A DNA stretch of 64,000 nt from Novosphingobium sp. 9U (GTDB lineage Bacteria > Pseudomonadota > Alphaproteobacteria > Sphingomonadales > Sphingomonadaceae). The stretch is from contig NZ_LR732469.1 in the NCBI RefSeq assembly GCF_902506425.1, positions 1,719,284-1,783,283 on the forward strand, written 5' to 3'. The notes under the pieces were generated by a model. That model made no database searches. It had not been told where the DNA came from and saw nothing but the letters and a program-made list of their open reading frames with translations. How positions within the stretch are numbered: the first letter of the stretch is position 1; the number at the start of each line of letters is the position of its first letter. This document shows, piece by piece, positions 29,865-39,645 of this stretch. The translations under genes were made by a program, and so were the position numbers.

Positions 29865-30395
29865 TCACACCTTCTCGGGCATCCTGCGGACCGGCGGCGG
29901 CTCGGCGGCCCAGCGTTCGCGCGAATCGATCATCTGCCCCGCCATCTTCTCCCAAGCGGCTGCCGACTTGTCCTTCAGACGAATCTCAAAGCTGTCAGTG
30001 GTGCGGAACTCGATGACCTCCGCGCCCTCCGGCCCGGCGGTGTAGCCGTAAGGCACGTGGCTGCCGACGAAGAAGCCGTCGCCTGCCACCAGCGTCTCAT
30101 TGCCCAGCTGGACGCTGCCGGCGACGACGTAGTAGAGGCAATCGCAGTCGTGGCTGTGGAGCGGCAGCGGGAACCCGCTCTTGAGCCACAGCCGCGCCAG
30201 GCTCATGCCCGGGCGGCGATAGGGCACGTCGACTTGCTCGCCGCCGCTCTCCAGCATTTGCGGGAACTGCGCCAGGGTCGCGAGCATGTTCGGCGTATCG
30301 CCCACGGGCGTCATGCACTGGCACTCGGCCAGCGAGGGCGCTGCGCTGCCGCGGAAGATCTCGAAGCGGGGGCGCTGATCTGGGTCGTCGGACAT
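29865..30395 (-). CDS. Cupin-domain protein
   Basis: A 176-residue single-cupin protein. Cupin motif 1 is LPLHSHDCDCLYYVVAGSVQLG (two His near residue 80, followed by acidic and Cys residues), motif 2 is GDGFFVGSHVPYGYTAGPEGAEVIEF. These may bind a metal. The C-terminus has an amphipathic helix. Start ATG 30395 follows AGAGG on the minus strand. It is divergent from truA with about 100 bp between. The substrate or ligand is unknown. Confidence 0.75.
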   Translation of the reverse strand: MSDDPDQRPRFEIFRGSAAPSLAECQCMTPVGDTPNMLATLAQFPQMLESGGEQVDVPYRRPGMSLARLWLKSGFPLPLHSHDCDCLYYVVAGSVQLGNETLVAGDGFFVGSHVPYGYTAGPEGAEVIEFRTTDSFEIRLKDKSAAAWEKMAGQMIDSRERWAAEPPPVRRMPEKV

Positions 30396-30496
30396 GGCAG
30401 GGACCTCTTGTATAAGGCGGGCATGGTGCCACCGCCGTGGCACGCGGCCAAGCCCCGGTTTGCGCGGGCTCCCACGCTTCTGTAACGGCAGCGGCG

Positions 30497-31264
30497 ATGA
30501 CCCGCTTCGCATTGACCCTGGAGTTCGACGGCGCGCCCTTCATGGGCCTGCAGCGTCAGGCGCATGGGCCTTCGGTCCAGCAGACGGTGGAGGAGGCCGT
30601 GCAGCGGGTCACCGGCGAGCGCGTCGTGATGCACGCGGCTGGCCGCACCGATGCGGGCGTGCACGCCACCGGCATGCGGGCACATGTCGATGTGGACAAG
30701 GAGATCGCTCCGTTCCGGCTGATGGAGGCGGTGAACGCGCTAATGCGGCCGGCGCCGGTGGCGGTGCTCGCCTGCGAGGTGGTGCCAGGCGACTGGCACG
30801 CGCGCTTCTCCTGCATCGGCCGCGCCTACGAATACCGCATCGTCAATCGCCGTGCACCGCTGACGCTGGAGCGTGGCAAGGCCTGGCTCGTGCCCCAACC
30901 ACTCGATGCGGAGGCGATGCACCGGGCCGCTCAGGCGCTGGTGGGATGCCACGATTTCACGACTTTTCGCTCGGTGCATTGCCAGGCGCGCAGCCCGGTC
31001 AAGACGCTCGACCGACTGGCAGTGCGCCGAGAGGGCGAGCGCGTGCTGATAGAGACGTCCGCGCGCAGTTTCCTTCACCATCAGGTTCGCTCGATGGTGG
31101 GATGCCTGGCGCTGGTCGGCATGGGGCGCTGGGAAGAGGCCCGCCTTGCCGCCGCTCTCACCGCGCGTGATCGCAACCAGCTCGGGCTGAACGCGCCGCC
31201 GGACGGGCTGACCTTCGTCAGCGCCACGTATTCCTCCGGACCGGAACATACGGAACTCGCGTGA
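30497..31264 (+). CDS. truA: tRNA pseudouridine(38-40) synthase
   Basis: A 255-residue TruA that makes pseudouridine in the anticodon arm. The catalytic Asp is in [14 protein letters not shown] (residue ~52); other family parts are [31 protein letters not shown] and [19 protein letters not shown]. The ATG at 30497 gives the normal family start ([12 protein letters not shown]). It diverges from the cupin gene. Confidence 0.97.
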   Translation: MTRFALTLEFDGAPFMGLQRQAHGPSVQQTVEEAVQRVTGERVVMHAAGRTDAGVHATGMRAHVDVDKEIAPFRLMEAVNALMRPAPVAVLACEVVPGDWHARFSCIGRAYEYRIVNRRAPLTLERGKAWLVPQPLDAEAMHRAAQALVGCHDFTTFRSVHCQARSPVKTLDRLAVRREGERVLIETSARSFLHHQVRSMVGCLALVGMGRWEEARLAAALTARDRNQLGLNAPPDGLTFVSATYSSGPEHTELA

Positions 31265-31365
31265 AGCGAATTGCTCATTCAAATCAGCGAAACCTTAACA
31301 GCGGAGTGACAATCCCGTCTTCCGCCTGAAGTCCGGTGCAAGCCGGAATCGCGAGTGGCCCGTCG

Positions 31366-33696
31366 ATGCTTGCAGCAAGGCCTTTCCTGACCCGGCTCCG
31401 CGCCTCGGCGCTGCTGCGTCCGGATCTCATCCAGCACGAGGTCACGCCTCGCGATGCGGACTGGTTCGCACGCTCGCGCATTCAGCAATTCGCCAAATTC
31501 CCGTGGCTGGTGGGGGACGCGACGCGCGGGCTGATGGCCTTGTGGCTGCTGATGCCCGCGCCCGATACCATCATCGTCCTGACGCTGGCGAGCCTCGTGG
31601 TGGTTTGGCTGGGCGAACTGTTCCTGCGCCGCGCGCTGGCGACGCACATCGCCGACTCCGAACGGCGGCTGACGCAGATCCGCTGTTTCCTGCTGCTGCT
31701 GCGCGGGCTGGTGTGGGCGCTGATCGCGAGCGCCATGGTGCGCTATGCCGGGGCGAACATCGGGATCGTCGTGGCGTTCTCACTGGGAGCGCTGCTGTTC
31801 GACTTGCTGTTCATGCTCTCGCTGCCGCTGACGGGCCTTGCGGCAGGAACGATGCTAGTGATGGGCATGGCGGCGGGGCTGTCTGGCCTGCCGGGCGTGA
31901 ACCTAGCGGTCGTCGTGCTGGTCAGCGTCACCAGCGTGGCGGCGCTGCGCTATGCGCTGTTCAACCTGTACCACCTGTTCGCGACGCGCCAGCTCGGCAC
32001 CCGGCGGCTTGGCACGGCGAACGAGACGATCCGATCGTTGCTCAGCCAGTATGACGAGCACGGCGCCGACGCCCTGGTCGAGGTCGATGGCGACGGCCAG
32101 CTGGTGCGCCCCTCCCCCCGCTTGTGCGAACTGCTGGGCCGCGACGATGACGAGATCGAGGGCACGCCGATCGCGAACCTGTTCGAAGCGGGCCGCGATC
32201 GCAGCGCCCTGCTCGGCGCGATCAGCCGCCGGGACCAGTTCCGCAACATGCTGGTGCCGCTGCGCATCCGCGGCGAGCGGCACTGGTGGTCGATTTCGGG
32301 CTGCGCGGTGCTCGATGCCGAGGGCCAGGAAGAAGGCTTCCGCTGCTTCGCCCAGGACGTGACCGAGCAGCGCGCCAATGAAGAGCGCATTCGCATCATG
32401 GCCATGCGTGACAACCTGACCGGGCTCGTCAACCGGGCGATCTTCACCGATCGGCTGGCGCAAGTCCTCGCCAGCTGCTCGCACGAAGCACAGGCCGGCG
32501 TGCTGTTCCTCGATCTCGACTCGTTCAAGCTGGTGAACGACACCTACGGCCACGCGGCCGGCGACACCGTACTGATCGAAGCCGCGCGTCGGCTGGAGGG
32601 GTTGCTCGGCTCCGACATGTTGGCCGCCCGCCTCGGCGGAGACGAGTTCGCGGTGCTGGCCTGGAACGTCGCCGACCCGATGGCGCTGGTCGAACTCGGC
32701 AAGGCGATCGTCGTCGAGCTGTCGAAGCCGATCGTGCGCGAGGACGTGATCCTGCCGTGCGGGGCGAGCGTCGGCCTGGCGTTTGCGCCCGAACATGGCG
32801 ATGACGGCGTCACTCTGTTGCGCGCGGCAGACCTTGCGCTTTACGAGGCCAAGTCGCGCGGGCGCGGCGTCAGCGTGCTGTTCCACTCGCAGCTGCTCCA
32901 CGACCTGCAGGAGCGGCGCGCGCTGGAGATGGACTTGCGCGTCGCCCTGGAGCGCGGCGAGTTCGAGGTGTGGTACCAGCCGCTGCTCGACATCGCGACG
33001 CGGCGCACCGTCGGCTACGAGGCGCTGCTGCGCTGGAACCATCCCAAGCGCGGCATAATCGAACCCTCGCAGTTCATCCCGCTCGCCGAGGAGAACGGGC
33101 TGATCGCCAGCATCGGCGAGTGGGCCTTGCGCGAGGCGCTGAGCGAGGCTTCGACCTGGCACGATGACCTCACCATCGCCGTCAACGTCTCACCGGCGCA
33201 GATGCGCGGCGAGGCGCTGCTCGGCCAGGTCGTGAGTGCGCTGGCAGCCAGCGGCGTCGCCCCCAATCGGCTGGAGCTGGAGATCACCGAAACGCTGCTG
33301 ATGGAGGATTGTGAGATGCACCTGCGCACCCTGCACCGCCTGCGAGCGCTGGGCGTGCGCATCGCCCTCGACGACTTCGGGACGGGGTATTCCTCGCTGA
33401 ACTACTTGCGGCGCTTCCCGTTCGACAAGCTGAAGGTCGATCGCTCGTTCGTCAGCGACATCGTCGAGGAGAGCGAAAGCCGCGCGATCGTCGAGACGGT
33501 GCTGAACCTCGCGCGCAAGTTCGACATGAAGACCACGGCAGAAGGGATCGAGTCCGAGGCCCAATTGGCCAAGCTCAACGCCATGGGCTGCAGCCAGGCT
33601 CAGGGCTTCCTGTTCGACCGGCCCTTGCCACCAAAGCTAATCCCCGCGGCGCATCGCAAGGGTGACGGGCGCGTGGTGCGGTTGCAAATGGCGTAA
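31366..33696 (+). CDS. Membrane GGDEF-EAL cyclic-di-GMP enzyme
   Basis: A 776-residue inner-membrane protein. Residues ~50-200 form about five or six membrane helices; a PAS-like domain follows (ALVEVDGDGQLVRPSPRLCELLGRD to FRCFAQDVTEQR); the GGDEF domain has MRDNLTGLVNRAIF and an intact LGGDEFA; the EAL domain has YEALLRWNHP, NVSPAQMR, ITETLLMED, DDFGTGYSSL and AEGIE. Both cyclase and phosphodiesterase motifs look complete. ATG 31366 is used; a GTG ten codons upstream is the alternative, and neither has a strong ribosome-binding site. Confidence 0.92.
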   Translation: MLAARPFLTRLRASALLRPDLIQHEVTPRDADWFARSRIQQFAKFPWLVGDATRGLMALWLLMPAPDTIIVLTLASLVVVWLGELFLRRALATHIADSERRLTQIRCFLLLLRGLVWALIASAMVRYAGANIGIVVAFSLGALLFDLLFMLSLPLTGLAAGTMLVMGMAAGLSGLPGVNLAVVVLVSVTSVAALRYALFNLYHLFATRQLGTRRLGTANETIRSLLSQYDEHGADALVEVDGDGQLVRPSPRLCELLGRDDDEIEGTPIANLFEAGRDRSALLGAISRRDQFRNMLVPLRIRGERHWWSISGCAVLDAEGQEEGFRCFAQDVTEQRANEERIRIMAMRDNLTGLVNRAIFTDRLAQVLASCSHEAQAGVLFLDLDSFKLVNDTYGHAAGDTVLIEAARRLEGLLGSDMLAARLGGDEFAVLAWNVADPMALVELGKAIVVELSKPIVREDVILPCGASVGLAFAPEHGDDGVTLLRAADLALYEAKSRGRGVSVLFHSQLLHDLQERRALEMDLRVALERGEFEVWYQPLLDIATRRTVGYEALLRWNHPKRGIIEPSQFIPLAEENGLIASIGEWALREALSEASTWHDDLTIAVNVSPAQMRGEALLGQVVSALAASGVAPNRLELEITETLLMEDCEMHLRTLHRLRALGVRIALDDFGTGYSSLNYLRRFPFDKLKVDRSFVSDIVEESESRAIVETVLNLARKFDMKTTAEGIESEAQLAKLNAMGCSQAQGFLFDRPLPPKLIPAAHRKGDGRVVRLQMA

Positions 33697-33711
33697 AGCG
33701 GTTCCGACGAG

Positions 33712-33865
33712 CGTCGCCCCGGGCTCGACCCGGAACCGGTTCCGGCATGCAGCGACCTTTCGTGCGAACGGCATCGCTGAAGCGCGACAAGCCGGAGCCT
33801 GATAGCCGCTATGCTGAGAGGGCATGATTTGACGAAACCGGACTTGGGTCGAGCCCGGGTCGACG
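33712..33865. repeat. 154-bp inverted-repeat element
   Basis: The left arm CGTCGCCCCGGGCTCGACCC and the right arm GGGTCGAGCCCGGGTCGACG match at 19 of 20 positions as an inverted repeat. The centre holds another short palindrome, CCGGAACCGGTTCCGG. It fills most of the convergent gap between the GGDEF-EAL gene and cobS. Confidence 0.7.
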
Positions 33866-33897
33866 GGAGCACTCTAGCTCAGCCTCTAAGCGGAGCA

Positions 33898-34890
33898 TCA
33901 AGCCTTGGCGACAACACTCTCCGGCAACTCGGTCCCGAACACGCGCTGGTAGTATTCCGCCACCAGCATGCGCTCGGTCTCGTCGCACTTGTTCAGGAAC
34001 GACAAGCGGAACGCGAAGCCCGCGTCCTTGAAGATGGCGGTGTTCTGCGCCCAGGTGATCACCGTGCGCGGGCTCATCACGGTCGAGATGTCGCCATTGA
34101 TGAAGCCCTGACGCGAAAGCTCCGCCACCTTGACCATGTCGGCGATGACCTTGGCGTCGACGCCCTTGACCTTCTTGCCGACGATCTCGGTCTCGGTCTT
34201 CTCTGGCAAGTAGTTGAGGCCAACGACGATGTTCCAGCGGTCCATCTGGCCCTGGTTGATCGCCTGGGTGCCGTGGTAGAGACCCGAGGTATCGCCCAGG
34301 CCCACCGTGTTGGCGGTGGCAAACAGGCGGAAGTTCGGGTTCGGCCGGATGACGCGGTTCTGGTCGAGCAGCGTCAGCTTGCCCTCGGTCTCCAGCACGC
34401 GCTGGATCACGAACATGACGTCCGGACGGCCGGCATCGTACTCGTCGAACACCAGCGCGACCGGATGCTGCAGCGCCCAGGGCAGCAGGCCTTCGCGGAA
34501 CTCGGTGACCTGCAAGCCATCGCGCAGCACAATCGCATCGCGGCCGATCAGGTCGATACGGCTGATGTGCGCGTCGAGGTTGATGCGGATGCACGGCCAC
34601 TTGAGTCGCGCGGCGACCTGCTCGATGTGAGTCGACTTACCCGTACCGTGGTAACCCTGCACCATAACGCGGCGGTTAAAGGCAAAGCCCGCCAGGATCG
34701 CCAGCGTCGTGTCCGGATCGAAGACGTAGCTCTCGTCCAGGTCGGGCACGCGCTCGTCCGCCTTGGAGAAGGCGGGCACCTTCATGTCGATATCGACGCC
34801 GAACGTCGCGCGCACATCGACTTCGATGTCGGGCGCGGAGAGGATGGTGGCGTCGCGGTTTTCGGCCGTGATGTTGGGAAGGTCTGTCAT
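33898..34890 (-). CDS. cobS: Cobaltochelatase subunit CobS
   Basis: A 330-residue AAA+ ATPase that powers cobalt insertion in aerobic cobalamin synthesis, with CobT and CobN. Walker A is [20 protein letters not shown] (residue ~77), Walker [18 protein letters not shown], sensor 1 [16 protein letters not shown] 34890 is chosen; a TTG three codons up is less likely. CobT, normally its close neighbour, is 25 kb away (59894-61708). No other cob gene is visible near it. Related MoxR-type chelatases are possible but the sequence pattern is CobS. Confidence 0.92.
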   Translation of the reverse strand: MTDLPNITAENRDATILSAPDIEVDVRATFGVDIDMKVPAFSKADERVPDLDESYVFDPDTTLAILAGFAFNRRVMVQGYHGTGKSTHIEQVAARLKWPCIRINLDAHISRIDLIGRDAIVLRDGLQVTEFREGLLPWALQHPVALVFDEYDAGRPDVMFVIQRVLETEGKLTLLDQNRVIRPNPNFRLFATANTVGLGDTSGLYHGTQAINQGQMDRWNIVVGLNYLPEKTETEIVGKKVKGVDAKVIADMVKVAELSRQGFINGDISTVMSPRTVITWAQNTAIFKDAGFAFRLSFLNKCDETERMLVAEYYQRVFGTELPESVVAKA

Positions 34891-34948
34891 CGCCTGCAAC
34901 CGCTAATCGAGGCGGCGCTGCGCTGCAACAGCGATTGCGGGCGAAATC

Positions 34949-35665
34949 CTACGCTTGGGATCGCGGCGGCGGTGGCTGCTTGGCCGGCAGTCGAAAGCAG
35001 CCGATGAACCGCTCCGCCAGCAAGCGATCGCCTTCCAGGGCCAGCGTCATGCCCGGCGCACCAAGCCGTTGCTTGCCATAGAACACCCACAGATAGGCGT
35101 TCGCCTCGGCTGCGCGGAACACAAGGTCCGCCCCTGCCCTTTCGGGCGAGGCCCGCGCGATGTGCAGCTCGCCGGCGGTCAGTTGCGCATCGAAGTGCTC
35201 CGCGCCGACTTCGAACCGGATCGTCGCTTCCACATCGCGCGCCGCGGCCGGGTCGAGCATGGTGCGCAGCGACAGCATCAGCGAGACCGGCGTCAATGGC
35301 AGCTGCGGGTTGTGCTCGGGCGACTGGACCGACCAACGGCCCAGCGCCTGCATCGTCGGCTCGAGCGCCAAGCCCCAAGGCGTCAAGGCATAGAGCTTCG
35401 CCGGAGCCGGCGCGCCGAGGGTCAGGCGCGTGACGATGCCCGCTGCCTCCAGGCTCTCCAGCCGTTCTGTCAGCACCTTCGCGCTGATCCCGGGCAAGCT
35501 GGCGCGCATGTCACTGAAGCGCCGTCCACCCAGCATAAGCTCGCGGATGACCGGCAGCGACCAGCGCTCTCCGATGAGCTCCATCGCGAACACCGCGCCG
35601 CATGCATCGTCGTACCACTTGCCGTGCAGTTTGCGACCAACGGCAGTTTCTTTTTGCGACCTCAT
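34949..35665 (-). CDS. HxlR-family regulator with a C-terminal SCP2-like extension
   Basis: A 238-residue transcription factor. Residues ~15-120 are the HxlR winged helix (CGAVFAMELIGERWSLPVIRELMLGGRRFSDMRASLPGISAKVLTERL); the last ~110 residues (RFEVGAEHFDAQLTAGELHIARASPERAGADLVFRA) look like a sterol-carrier/SCP2-type ligand-binding domain, about double the length of a plain HxlR protein. It diverges across 91 bp from the eight-gene VOC/GST run at 35757-40774, so it is the likely regulator of that run, sensing a small hydrophobic molecule. cobS follows it on the same strand by 58 bp. Confidence 0.85.
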   Translation of the reverse strand: MRSQKETAVGRKLHGKWYDDACGAVFAMELIGERWSLPVIRELMLGGRRFSDMRASLPGISAKVLTERLESLEAAGIVTRLTLGAPAPAKLYALTPWGLALEPTMQALGRWSVQSPEHNPQLPLTPVSLMLSLRTMLDPAAARDVEATIRFEVGAEHFDAQLTAGELHIARASPERAGADLVFRAAEANAYLWVFYGKQRLGAPGMTLALEGDRLLAERFIGCFRLPAKQPPPPRSQA

Positions 35666-35756
35666 GGTGGCCTTTTGTAACTATCGTGGCAGGTTCCTGC
35701 AAGAGCGAGTCGGCGCCGAGATCGACCGGAAGCGCCGCAGATGCAGGAGAGATGCC

Positions 35757-36185
35757 ATGAGCCGGATGATCTTCATAAACCTGCCCGTCGAGGATCTCGG
35801 CCGCGCACGACGCTTCTACGAGAGCCTGGGCTTCACCAACAATCCGCAGTTCAGCGACGAGACTGCCGCCTGCATGGTCTGGTCGGATGCGATCTACGTC
35901 ATGATCCTCACCCATGCGAAGTGGGCCACGTTCACGACGCGCCCCATCCCCGACCGGGGATCGAGCGAGGTGGCACTGTGCCTCACGTTCGACAGCCGCG
36001 AGGAGGTGAACGCTCTGGTCGAGGCGGCCGGAGCCGCCGGCGCCACGGTCGACGTCAACCCACCCGAAGAGCACGGGTTCATGATGACCCGCAGCCTGCT
36101 TGATCCGGACGGCCACGTCTGGGAGCTCACGTGGATGGACCCGGGCATGGCGTCGGGTGAGCAACCGGCCGAAGCAAGCGCCTGA
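35757..36185 (+). CDS. VOC-family (glyoxalase-like) protein
   Basis: A 142-residue vicinal-oxygen-chelate protein of the glyoxalase/bleomycin-resistance kind. It opens with FINLPVEDLGRARRFYESLGF and ends with LLDPDGHVWELTWMDP, in which a Glu lies at the metal-site position. It is first of eight genes, set by CAGGAGAG before ATG 35757. The next gene starts 22 bp on. Family members act on glutathione adducts, catechols or antibiotics; this one's substrate is not known. Confidence 0.88.
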   Translation: MSRMIFINLPVEDLGRARRFYESLGFTNNPQFSDETAACMVWSDAIYVMILTHAKWATFTTRPIPDRGSSEVALCLTFDSREEVNALVEAAGAAGATVDVNPPEEHGFMMTRSLLDPDGHVWELTWMDPGMASGEQPAEASA

Positions 36186-36207
36186 GCCGGCCAGAAGGAG
36201 AGAGACG

Positions 36208-36885
36208 ATGCCGATCGATCCCGCCGCCGCCATAGAGATCACCGCGTTCGACTGGGTGCCGCCCTTTGCGCAAGGCTACGTGCGAGACTTGCGTCCGCGC
36301 TGGGCTTGCGAGGAGATGGGGCTGACCTATCGCGAACGGCTGATCAGCGCCGTCGACCGACCCGAATGGTACTTCCGCGACCAGCCGTGGGGTCAAGTGC
36401 CCACGCTCCGCGATGGCGAGGTCACCCTGTTCGAAAGCGGCGCCACGCTGGTCCACCTGGGCGAGAAAGGCGGCCTGCTGCCGGCCGCAGGACAGGCGCG
36501 TGCCTCGGCGCTCAGTTGGCTGTTCGCGGCGTTCAACAGCGTCGAGCCTTACGTGTTCGAGTGGGCGAACGTCTCCATCTTTGCCAAGAAGCAGGATTGG
36601 GCAGCCCTTCGCAAGCCCTCGCTCCTGGAGGATCTGGGTGGCCGCCTCGACCGGTTGCAGGATGCTCTGGGCAGTCGCGACTGGCTGAGCGAGGCGTTCT
36701 CGGTGGCGGACATCGCGATGGTCACGGTGCTGCGCGCGGCGGGCGATTCGGGCTTGCTCGAGCCGCGCCCTGCCCTCGCCGCATACCTGGAGCGCGGCAT
36801 CGCGCGTCCTGCCTTCCAGACCGCGCTCGCCGCGCAACTCGCCGCGTTCTCCGACGACATGCCGACTCGCAAGCAGGATGCCTGA
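36208..36885 (+). CDS. Glutathione S-transferase family protein
   Basis: A 225-residue GST. The thioredoxin-like N-domain has WGQVPTLRDGEVTLFESGATLVHLGE with the cis-Pro and ES motif that hold glutathione; the helical C-domain has WLSEAFSVADIAMVTVLRAAG with the N-capping box Asp. AAGGAGAG gives the start. Second gene of the VOC/GST run. It would conjugate or move glutathione on an electrophile. Confidence 0.88.
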   Translation: MPIDPAAAIEITAFDWVPPFAQGYVRDLRPRWACEEMGLTYRERLISAVDRPEWYFRDQPWGQVPTLRDGEVTLFESGATLVHLGEKGGLLPAAGQARASALSWLFAAFNSVEPYVFEWANVSIFAKKQDWAALRKPSLLEDLGGRLDRLQDALGSRDWLSEAFSVADIAMVTVLRAAGDSGLLEPRPALAAYLERGIARPAFQTALAAQLAAFSDDMPTRKQDA

Positions 36886-36886
36886 C

Positions 36887-37630
36887 ATGCCTTTCTACGA
36901 CGGCTTCGTGATCCCGGTTCCGACTGCGAACAAGGACAAGTTCATCGCGCACGCGCGCACGATCGACGCGATCTTCATCGAGAATGGCGCCACCCGCGTG
37001 GTGGAGTGCTGGGGTGACGATGTCCAGCACGGCAAGGTGACGGACTTCTACCGCGGCGTGAATGCCAAGAACGATGAGACCATCGCCTTCTCCTGGATCG
37101 AGTGGCCCGATCGCGCGACGCGCAACAAGGGCATGGCCGCCACCATGAACCCCGACAATCCCGATCCCCGCTCGAATCCAGTGCAGAACCCGATGCCGTT
37201 CGACGGCAAGCGGATGATCTTCGGCGGCTTCGAGGCGATGGTCACCAAGGGCGATCACGCGACCCTGCCTTACGTCCAGGGCTTCATGCTCGCCGTCCCG
37301 ACCGCCAAGCGCGACGTCTACGCCAAGATGGCGGCTGAGGCTTGGGACATGTTCGCCGACTATGGCGCGCAGGCCGTGCTCGAGGCCTGGGGTGACGATG
37401 TGCCGCACGGCGAAGTCACGGACTTCTACCGCGGCGTGAAGGCGACCGAGGAGGAGAGCGTGGTGTTCTCCTACATGATCTGGCCCTCGAAGGAAGTCTG
37501 CCAGGACGCTGCGCGCAAGATGCAGGAGGCCGAGATGCCCGCGGACTTCGAGATGCCGTTCGATGGCATGCGCATGGTGTGGGGCGGCTTCGAGCCGGTC
37601 GTAGTGCTCGACGCACAAACGGGAGAGTGA
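36887..37630 (+). CDS. Tandem DUF1428 protein
   Basis: A 247-residue protein made of two DUF1428 units: residues ~1-115 (YDGFVIPVPTANKDKF, VVECWGDDV, GKVTDFYRGVNAKNDET, FDGKRMIFGGFE) and ~120-240 (VQGFMLAVPTAKRDVYAKMA, VLEAWGDDV, GEVTDFYRGVKATEEES, FDGMRMVWGGFE). Single DUF1428 proteins are about 115-120 residues, so this is a fusion or internal duplication. The fold is a ferredoxin-like barrel. ATG 36887 fits homologues and the AGCAGGA before it; an in-frame ATG at 36878 overlaps the GST stop. Function unknown. Confidence 0.88.
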   Translation: MPFYDGFVIPVPTANKDKFIAHARTIDAIFIENGATRVVECWGDDVQHGKVTDFYRGVNAKNDETIAFSWIEWPDRATRNKGMAATMNPDNPDPRSNPVQNPMPFDGKRMIFGGFEAMVTKGDHATLPYVQGFMLAVPTAKRDVYAKMAAEAWDMFADYGAQAVLEAWGDDVPHGEVTDFYRGVKATEEESVVFSYMIWPSKEVCQDAARKMQEAEMPADFEMPFDGMRMVWGGFEPVVVLDAQTGE

Positions 37631-37632
37631 CG

Positions 37633-38433
37633 ATGGGCAATCCGGCAGGCAGCTTCATCTGGTACGAACTGATGACACCCGATGCCGACGCGGCCGCCGC
37701 CTTCTATGGCTCGGTCGTCGGTTGGAAGATCGCCGGCCACTCCGACCCGGCGGCAGGCGGCGTCGACTACCGCATGATCGTGCGCGACGATGGCGGCATG
37801 GCCGGCGGCGTGCTGACGCTGACGCCCGAGATGTTGGCCGGTGGCGCGCGACCCACGTGGATGCCTTACCTCTACGCGCCTGACGTGGATGCGGAGGTCG
37901 CCGCGATCGAAGCCGAGGGCGGCCAAGTGCGGATGCCGGCAACAGACCTGCCGGTAGGTCGCATCGCCATGGTGACCGACCCGCAAGGCGTGCCGATCTA
38001 CCTGATGAACCCGACTCCGCCCGCCGATCGGCCGGATGCCACAAGCGACGTCTTTGACGAGGCAGCCGCGCAACGGGTCCGCTGGAACGAACTCGCCAGC
38101 TCCGACCTTGCCGGGTCGCTGACGTTCTATGGCAAGCACTTCGGCTTCACCTTCGACGAGCGTATGCCGATGGGGCCGATGGGCGACTACTGCTTCATCG
38201 GGCACCATGGCCGCACGCTCGGTGCCATCATGCAGCGCCAGGACGCGCAGCAGCCTGCCGCGTGGCTGCTCTACTTCGGCGTGCCCTCGATCGCCGAGGC
38301 GAAGCGTACGGTCGAGGCGCGTGGCGGACAGATCGTGATGGGCCCGATGGAAGTGCCCGGCGGCGAGTGGATCGTCGTCGGCATCGATCCGCAAGGCGCG
38401 GCGTTCGGCCTCGTGGGAGCACAAGGCGACTAG
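37633..38433 (+). CDS. Double-domain VOC (glyoxalase-like) protein
   Basis: A 266-residue protein with two VOC domains. The first starts SFIWYELMTPDADAAAAFYGSVVGW and ends VTDPQGVPIYLMNP; the second starts RWNELASSDLAGSLTFYGKHFGF and ends GIDPQGAAFGLVG. Such two-domain VOC proteins include hydroxylase/regulator-type members in actinobacteria. ATG 37633 follows the previous stop by two bases, so coupling is likely. An 88-bp gap follows. Confidence 0.88.
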   Translation: MGNPAGSFIWYELMTPDADAAAAFYGSVVGWKIAGHSDPAAGGVDYRMIVRDDGGMAGGVLTLTPEMLAGGARPTWMPYLYAPDVDAEVAAIEAEGGQVRMPATDLPVGRIAMVTDPQGVPIYLMNPTPPADRPDATSDVFDEAAAQRVRWNELASSDLAGSLTFYGKHFGFTFDERMPMGPMGDYCFIGHHGRTLGAIMQRQDAQQPAAWLLYFGVPSIAEAKRTVEARGGQIVMGPMEVPGGEWIVVGIDPQGAAFGLVGAQGD

Positions 38434-38521
38434 GCGCCACAGCGCTTGACGCGGACCACTTGTTCCATGAATGTTCCGCGCATTGCCTGGGCGCTGCGCG
38501 CAGGCCGAGGGGAGACGAGCC

Positions 38522-39160
38522 GTGGCTGACTACACCTTCTACACCAACCCCATGTCGCGCGGGCAGATCGTTCGCTGGGCGCTCCACGAAGTCGGCGCAG
38601 ACTACGAGCAAGTGCTGGTCGACTGGAAGGACAAGCCCGAGGCGTTCCTGGCAGCCAACCCGATGGGCAAGGTCCCCACGGTCGTCCACCACGCGGCTGA
38701 AGGCGACCACGTCGTTACCGAAGCGGCGGCGATCTGCCTCTACCTCGCCGAAATGCACCCCGAGGCCAGCCTGCTACCTAACGATGCCGAGATGGCGGAC
38801 TATTACCGGTGGACCTTCTTCGCGGCGGGGCCGATCGAACAGTGCATCACCTCGCGCGCACTGAAGTTCGACCCCAGCCCGGAGCAGGAGATGATGGCCG
38901 GGTGGGGCAGCTTCGATCGTACAATGACCGCGCTCGACCAGTTCCTCGCCACTCGCACGCCCGAGCGCGCCTGGGTGTGTGGCGAACGCTTCACCATGGC
39001 CGACGTGTACCTGGGCAGTTCAGTCGACTGGGGCATGACCTTCGGCATCCTGCCGCCCAAGGAGAGCTTCGTCGCGTATGCGGAGCGCATCCAGGCGCGC
39101 CCGGCCTACAAGGCCGCTAAGGCCGTCGACAACGAATTGATCGAGAGGATGCGCAAATGA
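38522..39160 (+). CDS. Glutathione S-transferase family protein
   Basis: A 212-residue GST with a GTG start at 38522, set by AGGGGAGA just upstream. The N-domain has FYTNPMSRGQIVRWALHEVGADYEQVLVDW, with Ser at the activating position, AANPMGKVPTVVHH and EAAAICLYLAE; the C-domain has WVCGERFTMADVYLGSSVDWGM. Fifth in the VOC/GST run; its stop overlaps the next start (ATGA). Confidence 0.9.
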   Translation: MADYTFYTNPMSRGQIVRWALHEVGADYEQVLVDWKDKPEAFLAANPMGKVPTVVHHAAEGDHVVTEAAAICLYLAEMHPEASLLPNDAEMADYYRWTFFAAGPIEQCITSRALKFDPSPEQEMMAGWGSFDRTMTALDQFLATRTPERAWVCGERFTMADVYLGSSVDWGMTFGILPPKESFVAYAERIQARPAYKAAKAVDNELIERMRK

Positions 39161-39645
39161 GCGAGAAGAACCGGGTATGCCTTTGGTACGACGGCACCGC
39201 GCTGGATGCAGCGGAGTTCTACGCGGCGACCTTCCCCGACACGCAGGTGACCAGCGTGACCCGCGCACCGGGTGACTATCCCGCTGGTGTGGAAGGCGAC
39301 GTGCTGGTCGTCGAGTTCACGTGCATGGGCATTCCTGCGCTCGGCCTGAACGGCGGGCCGATGTTTCAACACACTGAGGCTTTCTCGTTCCAGGTCATGA
39401 CCGAGGATCAGGAAGAGACCGACCGTTACTGGAACGCGATCGTCGGCAACGGCGGGCAGGAAAGCCAGTGCGGCTGGTGCAAGGACAAGTGGGGTGTCTC
39501 GTGGCAGATCACGCCGCGCCAGCTGATGGCGATCTACGATGATCCCGATCCCGCCGCAACCAAGCGCGGGTTCGAGGCGATGATGACGATGCGCAAGATC
39601 GACATCGCTGCAATCGAAGCGGCGCGCGCTGGGACTGCGGCGTGA
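39157..39645 (+). CDS. PhnB-like VOC-family protein
   Basis: A 162-residue PhnB-type (3-demethylubiquinone methyltransferase-like) VOC protein. The start is RVCLWYDGTALDAAEFYAATFPDTQV; the middle is FTCMGIPALGLNGGPMFQHTEAFSFQV; QESQCGWCKDKWGVSWQITPRQL closes the fold. Members are often annotated as methyltransferases but lack a known methyl-donor site. ATGA overlap with the GST before it and GTGA overlap with the GST after it bind all three in translation. Confidence 0.9.
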   Translation: MSEKNRVCLWYDGTALDAAEFYAATFPDTQVTSVTRAPGDYPAGVEGDVLVVEFTCMGIPALGLNGGPMFQHTEAFSFQVMTEDQEETDRYWNAIVGNGGQESQCGWCKDKWGVSWQITPRQLMAIYDDPDPAATKRGFEAMMTMRKIDIAAIEAARAGTAA

